Made by a program: the position numbers and the translations under genes | Source of the DNA: Skeletonema tropicum | Lineage: Eukaryota > Bacillariophyta > Thalassiosirophyceae > Thalassiosirales > Thalassiosiraceae | NCBI GenBank assembly: GCA_037178625.1 | Contig: CM074130.1 | Coordinates: 558,001 to 622,000, forward strand | DNA length: 64,000 bases | Direction: 5' to 3' | Shown here: piece by piece, positions 1 through 7,503 of the stretch | How positions within the stretch are numbered: position 1 is the first letter of the stretch | Layout: each line of letters starts with the position of its first letter | The notes under the pieces: model-generated | Told to the model about the DNA's origin: nothing | What the model saw: only the letters and a program-made list of their open reading frames with translations | The model's database searches: none

Positions 1-16
1 TGGAGAAGCCCGCTCT

Positions 17-1963
17 ATGGCCACATGGGACGTATCATCCTCACTGAAGGAGCAAGTTCAAAATTGCTGCTTCGGCGGACAGGTCATCATCGGCATACTA
101 CTCGACGGCCCCGATACCGTCCTTGTGGATGCCGCGCAAACAAATAATATTTCGAATATGGTGGGAATTACCAACAATGGCCTCATTCAAAACTCCATTC
201 TCGAGCCGGGATGTGCAGTTCACAACAATTCTGATGTTTCCAATACTCATATCATGAAGAGTGCCGCCGTTATCGGCTGTGGGTCACTCACGTGTACGGA
301 AGAAAGTGTGGCGAAATCATCCAAATCGTGTGCGTTTGACATGTACAATGGATCAATGGATGTGGAAGTTGGTCCAGAAGCGGGTGGCGGACGTGTGGTT
401 CATGTTACTGTTGAAAGCACATTGGTGGATGTTTGTCATGCGTTGAATATTGATTCAAATGGTGGGACTGGCGCTCCTTTGGTACACTTTGAAAAGACTG
501 AAGGGGGAGTGGTGATGAATGTACTTTGCCCACACTCCTCAATCCTACACACTCCTCAAACGAATCATGTGCACCTATTACCACATTCTTCCATTAACTC
601 TGCAACATCCGTGTCAGCGGCTCTGCTTCTACCCAAATCCACAATCAAGAATGGATGCACTGTCTCCCACGCCCTATTGCAATGGAATGCGACACTCACC
701 TCTCAGTCAGATGCACATCACGTATTCTTAATGGAGTGTTCCGAAGTAGGGCCACATTCCTTTACAGCAAATGCAATCTATGGTCCAGATTCGCATGTGA
801 GTGGTGGGGAGGTGCATTGCACCATCTTTGGTCCCAATGCCAATTCCCATCATCAAAGTTTGTTAATTGGGATACTATGGCCACTAGGACGAGGAAATGT
901 CGGATATGGGTCAAATGTGGGGAGTAATCACACCGGGCGTATCCCCGATCAAGAAACAAGTGTGGGAGAAGGAACATTTTGGGGATTGGGATGCGTGGTT
1001 AAATTTCCAGTGGATTTGACTTCTGCTCCATATTCGATTATTGCTGCGGGGGTTCAGTTGCCACCGCAACGGATTCAATTGCCGTTTTCGTTGATTACGG
1101 ATGGTCCTGGCGGGACGAATCAATTGACGCCGGGGTGGTTGCTGCAGTATAGTCCTTATACGATTGCTAGGAGTGAGGTGAAATTTGCCAATAGGAGGAC
1201 TGCCGAACGACATGACTTTTACACGGGGTGGAAGATATTGCGTGCGGGTGTGATTGATATGCTTGTTGATGCCAGGGATGCTCTGTTGTTTCCGAAAGTT
1301 CAATTGGCAAAGGTGTTCAAGGGTGAAAAGGCAGTTGCCGGGTTGGGTGCGAATCAGTTAACTGAGAAGGGTCGTCAGATTGGTATTCAAGCTTATACGG
1401 ATGCTATTCAAAGATATGCCCTTCGTGGATTGTTACATAGATTGGTTGATCTATGTAATCGTCAGAAAGGATTAACGCTTGCAGATGCTCTCTGTCACGT
1501 AGGATTGGATGGTGGCGTGAAGACATCCCAGTCAACAGGGTTTTCTCCGGCAACCTCAAAAGCGAAATCGGCTGTGGAAGTAGCTAGGGAGATCAGCTGG
1601 CCCACCCTACCATGGAACGAAGCATCTCATGCTGACCCGGAAGCATTATGGAAACATCAACACTCCATCTTGATGAAAGAGATTCCATCTATTGTGCGGA
1701 ATGGGAATGAAAATGACACGCTTACTCAACTACTTCAAAAATGTATTGCATTGGAGAACGATCATGCTGCAAGAGTGTACAAGAGTAAGTCTCGAGATGA
1801 CGTTCGAGGTGCTGCTACAGTACCTGGATACAAGGATGTTCATATTGCTGCAGAGAAGGATTCTGTAGTCTTGGCCGCAAAGGAAGAAGCTGATAAGGTA
1901 AGGAAGGAGGTGATACTGGTGGAGGAAGCTCTGGGAGGAACTTCGTTGCGGAGTCGTTTGTAA
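17..1963 (+). CDS. DUF4954-like left-handed beta-helix protein (probably 5'-partial)
   Basis: 648 codons from ATG to TAA. The frame stays open upstream to the window edge, so the true start may lie outside. Residues 1-270 are rich in short beta-strand/turn repeats with regularly spaced I/V/L and N/G/H, as in left-handed parallel beta-helices. The most recognisable part is about residues 271-365: a double-His segment followed by SLLIG, then GSNVGSNHTGR, PDQE, GEGTFWGLG, KFP, APYSIIA and QRIQLPFSLI. I associate this order with DUF4954, a family of nucleotidyltransferase-like or acyltransferase-like hexapeptide proteins known mostly from Bacteroidetes and spirochaetes; this is from memory of the family. 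The C-terminal 250 residues look mainly helical and end in a charged, coiled-coil-like stretch. No enzymatic activity can be assigned. It converges with the minus-strand gene at 3187-5226. Bacterial origin by transfer is possible but untested. Confidence 0.6.
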   Translation: MATWDVSSSLKEQVQNCCFGGQVIIGILLDGPDTVLVDAAQTNNISNMVGITNNGLIQNSILEPGCAVHNNSDVSNTHIMKSAAVIGCGSLTCTEESVAKSSKSCAFDMYNGSMDVEVGPEAGGGRVVHVTVESTLVDVCHALNIDSNGGTGAPLVHFEKTEGGVVMNVLCPHSSILHTPQTNHVHLLPHSSINSATSVSAALLLPKSTIKNGCTVSHALLQWNATLTSQSDAHHVFLMECSEVGPHSFTANAIYGPDSHVSGGEVHCTIFGPNANSHHQSLLIGILWPLGRGNVGYGSNVGSNHTGRIPDQETSVGEGTFWGLGCVVKFPVDLTSAPYSIIAAGVQLPPQRIQLPFSLITDGPGGTNQLTPGWLLQYSPYTIARSEVKFANRRTAERHDFYTGWKILRAGVIDMLVDARDALLFPKVQLAKVFKGEKAVAGLGANQLTEKGRQIGIQAYTDAIQRYALRGLLHRLVDLCNRQKGLTLADALCHVGLDGGVKTSQSTGFSPATSKAKSAVEVAREISWPTLPWNEASHADPEALWKHQHSILMKEIPSIVRNGNENDTLTQLLQKCIALENDHAARVYKSKSRDDVRGAATVPGYKDVHIAAEKDSVVLAAKEEADKVRKEVILVEEALGGTSLRSRL

Positions 1964-2052
1964 TGTTGTCGAGCGATAGTATGGTGATGGGAAGATCAGA
2001 GGACGAAAGGAAATCAGAGGAAGACGTACAGATTCGTTGCGGAGTCGTTTGT
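1942..2052 (+). repeat. 20-bp direct repeat straddling the stop codon of the first gene
   Basis: The 20-mer ttcgttgcggagtcgtttgt occurs at 1942-1961 and again, perfectly, at 2033-2052, 91 bp apart. The first copy encodes the last residues of the upstream protein; the second lies just beyond its stop. The sequence between the copies is not itself repeated. Confidence 0.85.
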
Positions 2053-2401
2053 GGTGGTTTCAAGCAATAATACGATTAGAGGAACACGCACAGAAAGAGG
2101 AACGTTACCTCCGCTCCGTGCAGTAAATCAATATTAACGTAAGCTCGAGCCTTACTGAGTCGATATCCAAGATCTCGGTTATTGATCCTAGCGAGAGGCT
2201 CTCGCCGAGACAAATTTAACAGCATAAATGGATTCTCGATGCTGAATATAGAGGGCTGAGCTGTTATCACCTTTGAAAGATGAGTCATTGGTTCATTGGT
2301 CTAGTTAGTAATAGTGGCAAAAACTGAACACCACAAATTATGAAGGAGACTGCGATACTACAACTACAAACTGTGGAACTCCTCTATGGCGTAGGAGGAT
2401 C

Positions 2402-2436
2402 ACAGTTCACATTACAGTTCACATTACAGTTCACAT
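2402..2436 (+). repeat. 12-bp minisatellite, about 2.9 copies
   Basis: The unit acagttcacatt is repeated at 2402-2413, 2414-2425 and 2426-2436, the last lacking one base. The copies are perfect, implying recent slippage. No function is suggested. Confidence 0.9.
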
Positions 2437-3030
2437 GCTCAGGCTTGATTGTCGAGCTCCCATGCCTGCACGACCACGAGACTTCATTCCAACTCTGAAT
2501 TCAGGCCAGTGACATACATGATCATGAGTGCAGAGGATCTATCTCTCCAAACATTAGGCATATTGAAAAATGACACTCTATAACTCGATCAAAGCACACA
2601 CAAGCCAAAGAACACTAAAAGCAGTGTGATGATGTGACTTCCTATATATCTGTCACAGCCTCTCTTTTTCCGCCACACAGAGTTGCGAGTACACAACATG
2701 GATTGATATATGATCCAAATAATTGTCAAGCTTAGAGACCGTGATGGCGCAGTGGCCTCTGGTCGGTAACTAATGCTCTCTAGAGCTTTAAATATGAATT
2801 GCCTTCAGACAATACTGAGCCGAAAAGATGTTGTATTCCCACAGGGTACACACACAGGTCTGAGAAGGAGGATCTTTACAAAGAATTAGAGAGGCAATAC
2901 ATATCATCTCCGTCCTAACATTTTGCCTCTACCTTTCTACTCTCTAATAACTTTTTGACTGGTACAGTGCACGATGCAGTCAGTTGGATCAGGGTAAAAA
3001 AATGCAAAAAGCCACTGATGTTTCATATAT

Positions 3031-3036
3031 TTTATT
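3031..3036 (-). promoter_or_regulatory. Candidate polyadenylation signal for the Ser/Gln-rich gene
   Basis: On the minus strand these bases read AATAAA, about 150 nt downstream of the TAA at 3187-3189. The spacing fits a short 3' UTR, but the hexamer is common in AT-rich DNA and algae often use looser signals. Confidence 0.3.
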
Positions 3037-3186
3037 CTTTCACACATTCACCATACAACATAAAAAATATAAAATGGACCGAAACCCCGCGTCACAACTC
3101 TTAAATCAAACTAACTCAAACTTCATTCATCAACCCCCACCATCCATCCACCCTCTCACAAATAATACTAATAATACTGTTTTTTG

Positions 3187-5226
3187 TTACGTCCTTGCTC
3201 TAGTTCGACTACCACTTCGTCCCCTCCACTTCTTCTCCCTTATCCTCTGTAATTTCTTCATCAATATCCTTTCTTCATCATCCTCTTCTTCCTCATCCTC
3301 ATCCTCGGGAACAACCACCACGGCTCGTTGTTGTTGTTGTTGTCGTTGTGGAGTATTCTTTGTCATGTTGCGTTGTTGTTGTCGTTGTTGAGGTGGTGAA
3401 AAGATTAAATTAAGAGTCTCGGAAATTTCACTGGTAATATCACCACAGTTGAAGATTGAAAAGATGGATGTTGTATCGGTGGTAATGTCTTGGTCTTGTT
3501 GTTGTTGTTGTTGGTTGGGTGTCACTACGCTTACTCGAACTTCATGTTCTTTCTGTTGTTCTTTCTGTTGTCCATGCTGCTGTTGTTGTTGCATCCTTCT
3601 CGGTGAAACTTCTTGTTGTTGTTGTTGACCTCTACGATTATCCATGGTAGTATTCGAATAATATCCCCTTCTTGGTGTATGTGAAACAGCAGTATCATCA
3701 CGCCTCTCATACTCATTATTGTTCCCACTGGTTCGAACATTCTCATCTCTCCCCTTGGTATTGTTAGCCCTACCAACACCAACACCACTATCACCAAAAT
3801 CCTGTTGTTTCAACCCAACACTCAAATACCGTTCCCTCTCCTCGTCATTCAACACCCCCAACAAATCATTCCAATGATCCTCCCCATTCAAACTATCATC
3901 AATGGAACTTCCACCCTGGGTGGTACTATCGCCATAGACTGAGTTGCTCGTGGAGAAGAATCCATCGGGGAGGTTGGGTTGTGGTGGGGTTGCTTCAAAT
4001 TCAAACTTGGGTGGTGCTGGTGGTGGAGGTGTAGTGTGCTGCATTCGTCGTTGTTGATGGTGATATTTTCGTTGAGGAGTGGAAGTATTACCAACCGCCA
4101 CTGGACTATGCGGTGCACTCCCATAACCATTCGAATACGACGTCGACGAAGAAATCCCCCCCTGATGATGATGACTACTACTTGTGCCACGACTCCCATT
4201 GGAATTGGAATATAGTGACGTCGGAATACTCCCTGTACTTGGAACTCGTGTATGACCTGCGCTTCGTTTACTGCTTCTGCTTCCGTTGGAATGAGATGTT
4301 GGAATGCTCATACTGTCATTATTATTGGAGAAGAAGTCATTGGCGCTACCACTGGTCACTCGTTGCTGCTGTTGCTGCTGTTGACCTAATTTGCTTCGAG
4401 ACGGACTCGGCTTTGACATGGTATGAGTCACCGTCAGCGGGACAAAGTCCACTGCCTTTGCTTTCGCTGCTGCACCCTCCCCCTTCTCTCTCGACTGATT
4501 CCGTGGTGCAGAATTCGCACGAGCAGCAACAGCAGTACGTGACGATGATTTGGTACTACGAGAGAATGATCTTCCAGTGGACATTACCCCCCCTCGCCCT
4601 CCTCCCCTACTACTTTTACTACTTGTTCGATTTGGAGAGGATAAGGAGAGTGCTGCTGCTGCTGATTTGGCAGATGATGATCTGCTCGGTGAATTTTCAT
4701 AACTCTTTGTCACTTTACTATTCCGAGTGGCAGTATTATTACTCGCAGTATTGTTCGTTGCAGCAGCGGTAGTGGAAGTGGTATTAAGTCGAGATAACAA
4801 TTTGGCAGGAGACATACTCCGAATCTTCGACCGTGATGATTTTGTAGTATCGACAATGGTGGTGGAGACATCCTCATAGGAACATAGCGATGCCAAATTA
4901 TTGTTATTATTAATGTTGTGAGTGTGAGTGTGGTCGCTTCCATTGCTGTTGGTGCGACGATGTTGATGTTGTCGAATGGTAGATGAAGATGATCGGGTCG
5001 GTGTTCTACTGGTAGTAACTGCGGTGGTGGTGGCGGCCAAGGGGGAGGGGGAACGATTCTTTTTTCGTGGTAAAAATCGACGTGCTGGTGAGGGAGAGGA
5101 TGCGGCTTGAGCAGTTGCTGTTGTTGATGATGATGATGCCTTGGTGCGTGATTTACTACGACCACGACGTGTCGGAGGGAGGGTAGTAGTATGCCCTCCT
5201 CCGGGTGATAGCGGTGGATTCATCAT
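3187..5226 (-). CDS. Ser/Gln/Asn-rich low-complexity protein, unknown function; only full-length copy
   Basis: 679 codons. The start is fixed by two tandem ATGs at 5221-5226 with an in-frame TAG four codons upstream (5233-5235). Residues 1-290 are Ser/Thr/Arg/Ala-rich with basic clusters near 19-29 and 49-60 that could act as nuclear localisation signals. There are many SP/TP sites (LSP, RSPSP, MSPAK, ENSPS, SSPN, KPSPS) suited to proline-directed kinases. Homopolymers include Asn at 106-110 and Gln at 282-288, with several Gln tracts in the C-terminal third. A short hydrophobic segment at about 585-609 (SIFSIFNCGD, then ETLNLIF) stands out as possibly structured. The C-terminus is acidic at about 641-652, then basic to the end. 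I see no signal peptide, membrane segment or catalytic motif. Its first 295 codons and its upstream DNA form the tandem array to the right; the rest is single copy here. An RNA-binding, chromatin or condensate-type protein would fit, but that is speculation. Confidence 0.75.
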   Translation of the reverse strand: MMNPPLSPGGGHTTTLPPTRRGRSKSRTKASSSSTTATAQAASSPSPARRFLPRKKNRSPSPLAATTTAVTTSRTPTRSSSSTIRQHQHRRTNSNGSDHTHTHNINNNNNLASLCSYEDVSTTIVDTTKSSRSKIRSMSPAKLLSRLNTTSTTAAATNNTASNNTATRNSKVTKSYENSPSRSSSAKSAAAALSLSSPNRTSSKSSRGGGRGGVMSTGRSFSRSTKSSSRTAVAARANSAPRNQSREKGEGAAAKAKAVDFVPLTVTHTMSKPSPSRSKLGQQQQQQQRVTSGSANDFFSNNNDSMSIPTSHSNGSRSSKRSAGHTRVPSTGSIPTSLYSNSNGSRGTSSSHHHQGGISSSTSYSNGYGSAPHSPVAVGNTSTPQRKYHHQQRRMQHTTPPPPAPPKFEFEATPPQPNLPDGFFSTSNSVYGDSTTQGGSSIDDSLNGEDHWNDLLGVLNDEERERYLSVGLKQQDFGDSGVGVGRANNTKGRDENVRTSGNNNEYERRDDTAVSHTPRRGYYSNTTMDNRRGQQQQQEVSPRRMQQQQQHGQQKEQQKEHEVRVSVVTPNQQQQQQDQDITTDTTSIFSIFNCGDITSEISETLNLIFSPPQQRQQQRNMTKNTPQRQQQQQRAVVVVPEDEDEEEEDDEERILMKKLQRIREKKWRGRSGSRTRART

Positions 5227-5231
5227 CGTCA

Positions 5232-5247
5232 GCTAGATATCTCTAGC
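5232..5247 (-). promoter_or_regulatory. Hairpin/palindrome just upstream of the start codon
   Basis: gctaga-tatc-tctagc is a perfect 6-bp inverted repeat with a 4-nt loop, ending 5 nt before the ATG at 5226. It is unchanged in the units I checked, although indels surround it. It could be a 5'-UTR hairpin or a protein-binding palindrome. Confidence 0.5.
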
Positions 5248-5819
5248 AGAGGTGGAATGGTTGATTACAATACTACTTTTGTCATGTGCTATCTGGTACA
5301 TAAAATTCAACGTGTTGAGATGGGTTTTTGATGCATTCCTGCAAGCCGTGAAACAAAGAAAGTCGGTGGAAGCAAAATTCAAATTCTGTCGTGTAAGGAA
5401 CAATTTATGTAGACTCTCGTGAATTGACGACTTCGCAACAATAGTACTGTGGGAATTGGTAGTTAAAGGCTGAAGTGGCCCTTTATTTGATCTATTTAGA
5501 GGAGTCTCATCTTTTGTGGTGTGGCCCGGGAGGAAAATGGACCAGCCAAAATTGCGAATCAGCATGCCAATGGATAAGTATCTAGCTAGAAGGCATTTCA
5601 CAGGAAAGAATGGATGCAAGTAATGTGCTGTAGAGCAACAAGAATGAGTTAAACAGTGGGTGAGATGTGAGGGTGAGCGGGCTTGCTTGTAGATAGTCTC
5701 CAGCTCCAGCTAGCTAGCAATACAATGACAGCAGCAGCAACCAAATAAAAATAATGATGCCAGTGGATGTAATGATGATGAAGCCGCCACCGCCAAGGAT
5801 GATGAATGGATTCGCAGTC

Positions 5820-6115
5820 GAGCGAAGCGAGGCAGTGGAAGTATGAAAGTCAAACTACCATCGCCTAGAGCGAGTGAGCCGGAGGCGAGAGGGAGCTGAT
5901 GGACGAGAAATACAAACAACATTGACAATATTGACTGCGGTGGTGAAAATAATCATGTTAAAGCGAGTGAGCCGTGAGGCGAAGGAGTTGTTGATTGGAA
6001 TGCTGTCGTCATTTTTGACGTTATTGGTGATAATGATGATATTGACGGCGGTGGAAATCTCTCTCCATCTCTCTTCTTTTGAAAATTGGATGCGAAGTGA
6101 GCGCAGCGAGCTGAG
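5820..6115 (+). repeat. Cluster of four purine-rich GAGCG/GCGAG motifs
   Basis: Related motifs occur at 5820-5831 (gagcgaagcgag, an exact mirror palindrome), 5868-5889 (starting gagcgagtgagcc, then ggaggcgag), 5963-5984 (gcgagtgagcc, then gtgaggcgaag) and 6092-6115 (gcgaagtgagcgcagcgag, then ctgag). The second and third match over about 20 bp apart from one indel and one substitution. The cluster sits in the least variable part of the unit and recurs in all copies. Confidence 0.7.
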
Positions 6116-6225
6116 CATTTCCATTGAGAATAGAAGGATTCTAGGGGTCGCTTTGCTTGACTCGATTGACAAAAGATCGATACTTGGGCTTGATACTTGA
6201 TACTACAACCAATCGATAGAGCGCA

Positions 6226-6442
6226 ATGAGAGCTTTCCAAATCACTACCCAGCGTCTTCGTACGTCCGCTTCAAGAGAAGATAGAGGAAAAGGTCAATAC
6301 AATTTGGATGTATCGGATTGGAGTGCAAGGCAAGTAAAAGGAGAGAAGATATCTAATTTATTATGCAATTGGTGTATGAGAGCTTTCCAAAACACTACTA
6401 ATCGCCTCCATACGATAAATACAAGCCAAGATATCAAAGGAG
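6226..6442 (+). repeat. Diverged internal duplication, about 65 bp, in the upstream block
   Basis: The segment starting atgagagctttccaaatcac at 6226 is repeated from 6376 with roughly 70% identity over about 65 bp. In type-A units the copies are 150 bp apart and share one reading frame. Several differences are synonymous in that frame (ACC/ACT, CGT/CGC, CTT/CTC), giving MRAFQ-TT-RL-T twice within an 89-codon ORF (6226-6495). In type-B units a 4-bp insertion closes that ORF, so it is probably a relic of coding DNA or an old duplication rather than a live gene. Confidence 0.6.
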
Positions 6443-7503
6443 CTATCATTTATCGTAATGCTATAAAAGTCGCTTATCCTTACTACACTATCTGAACCTG
6501 AACATCCGTCACTACATATTTGGTTGATTGTCATATTATACATGTAATGATCTCTCCAACAGCAACTGGTACCCCGTGAGACGAACGGTGTAATGTGAAT
6601 TTTGTCGTCTGCTTGTTTGGCGCTACCACTGGTCACTCGTTGTTGCTGTTGCTGCTGTTGACCTAATTTGCTTCGAGACGGACTCGGCTTTGACATGGTA
6701 TGAGTCACCGTCAGCGGGACAAAGTCCACTGCCTTTGCTTTCGCTGCTGCACCCTCCCCCTTCTCTCTCGACTGATTCCGTGGTGCAGAATTCGCACGAG
6801 CAGCAACAGCAGTACGTGACGATGATTTGGTACTACGAGAGAATGATCTTCCAGTGGACATTACCCCCCCTCGCCCTCCTCCCCTACTACTTTTACTACT
6901 TGTTCGATTTGGAGAGGATAAGGAGAGTGCTGCTGCTGCTGATTTGGCAGATGATGATCTGCTCGGTGAATTTTCATAACTCTTTGTCACTTTACTATTC
7001 CGAGTGGCAGTATTATTACTCGCAGTATTGTTCGTTGCAGCAGCGGTAGTGGAAGTGGTATTAAGTCGAGATAACAATTTGGCAGGAGACATACTCCGAA
7101 TCTTCGACCGTGATGATTTTGTAGTATCGACAATGGTGGTGGAGACATCCTCATAGGAACATAGCGATGCCAAATTATTGTTATTATTAATGTTGTGAGT
7201 GTGAGTGTGGTCGCTTCCATTGCTGTTGGTGCGACGATGTTGATGTTGTCGAATGGTAGATGAAGATGATCGGGTCGGTGTTCTACTGGTAGTAACTGCG
7301 GTGGTGGTGGCGGCCAAGGGGGAGGGGGAACGATTCTTTTTTCGTGGTAAAAATCGACGTGCTGGTGAGGGAGAGGATGCGGCTTGAGCAGTTGCTGTTG
7401 TTGATGATGATGATGCCTTGGTGCGTGATTTACTACGACCACGACGTGTCGGAGGGAGGGTAGTAGTATGCCCTCCTCCGGGTGATAGCGGTGGATTCAT
7501 CAT
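6361..7503 (-). CDS. Truncated gene copy in unit 2: open 380-codon chimeric ORF
   Basis: Two tandem ATGs at 7498-7503 with an in-frame upstream TAG, as in the full gene. Residues 1-295 are identical to the full-length protein. From residue 296 the frame crosses the unit junction at 6617 into the far end of unit 1's upstream block and adds 85 unrelated residues (starting KQADDKIHITPF, with a Cys-rich CCWRD segment and ending SSHTPIA) before TAA. Whether it is expressed is unknown; each copy carries the full upstream block but no native 3' end. Confidence 0.5.
   Translation of the reverse strand: MMNPPLSPGGGHTTTLPPTRRGRSKSRTKASSSSTTATAQAASSPSPARRFLPRKKNRSPSPLAATTTAVTTSRTPTRSSSSTIRQHQHRRTNSNGSDHTHTHNINNNNNLASLCSYEDVSTTIVDTTKSSRSKIRSMSPAKLLSRLNTTSTTAAATNNTASNNTATRNSKVTKSYENSPSRSSSAKSAAAALSLSSPNRTSSKSSRGGGRGGVMSTGRSFSRSTKSSSRTAVAARANSAPRNQSREKGEGAAAKAKAVDFVPLTVTHTMSKPSPSRSKLGQQQQQQQRVTSGSAKQADDKIHITPFVSRGTSCCWRDHYMYNMTINQICSDGCSGSDSVVRISDFYSITINDSSFDILACIYRMEAISSVLESSHTPIA

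Larger units (their letters stand above)
1964..3186. other. Convergent intergenic region, no supported gene
   Basis: This stretch lies between the stop codons of two converging genes. I see no ORF with coding character, and no tRNA with a recognisable T-arm. It holds the second copy of the 20-bp repeat, a 12-bp minisatellite at 2402-2436 and a candidate minus-strand polyadenylation signal near 3031. Both 3' UTRs should lie here. Confidence 0.6.
4340..6616 (-). repeat. Array unit 1 (type A, 2277 bp), joined to the intact gene
   Basis: This leftmost unit is the only one whose 5' coding segment continues into the remainder of the gene. It differs from units 2-4 by a single base at 4366 (C here, T in the others), a synonymous change in the polyGln tract 27 nt inside the boundary. 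Confidence 0.97.
5227..6616 (-). promoter_or_regulatory. Upstream block of the Ser/Gln-rich gene, amplified in every unit
   Basis: These 1390 bp lie 5' of the ATG at 5226 and presumably hold the 5' UTR and promoter. Visible elements are a hairpin just before the start codon (5232-5247), an AT-rich CAAATAAAGGG-like stretch around 5479-5500, several ATTGG/CCAAT-like pentamers, a TGACGT motif near 6016, and a cluster of GAGCGNAGCGAG-type motifs (5820-6115). I see no convincing TATA box. No coding capacity is supported: the ORFs here start at non-ATG codons or are broken by type-B indels. Confidence 0.55.

Noticed and set aside
2076..2288. Minus-strand 70-codon ORF in the intergenic region
   Set aside because: Short, with no recognisable motif, and lying where 3' UTRs are expected.
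2735..2815. tRNA-like start (gatggcgcagtggc) in the intergenic region
   Set aside because: No T-arm (GGTTCGA-like) or matching acceptor stem follows within a plausible distance.
2984..3391. Plus-strand ORF with a Ser run and a Cys/Arg-rich end
   Set aside because: It is antisense to the acidic and Gln-rich C-terminus of the minus-strand gene; the Ser and Cys runs are shadows of those codons.
5233..5619. Minus-strand 128-codon ORF directly upstream of the Ser/Gln-rich gene
   Set aside because: It starts at TTG, has no recognisable domain, and is broken or rewritten by indels in many units.
5855..6200. Overlapping 105-, 108- and 95-codon ORFs on both strands
   Set aside because: They start at GTG or TTG or overlap antisense with no family resemblance; their constancy reflects the invariance of the whole DNA segment.
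6690..7049. Plus-strand 119-codon ORF repeated in every unit, hydrophobic and rich in Leu/Tyr
   Set aside because: It begins at TTG and lies antisense to the Ser/Arg-rich coding segment; the hydrophobic, membrane-like composition is what the reverse complement of Ser/Gln/Arg codons gives.
6987..7442. Minus-strand 151-codon His/Pro-rich ORF in every unit
   Set aside because: It is a +1-frame shadow of the N-terminal coding segment and remains open only because that segment is low complexity.
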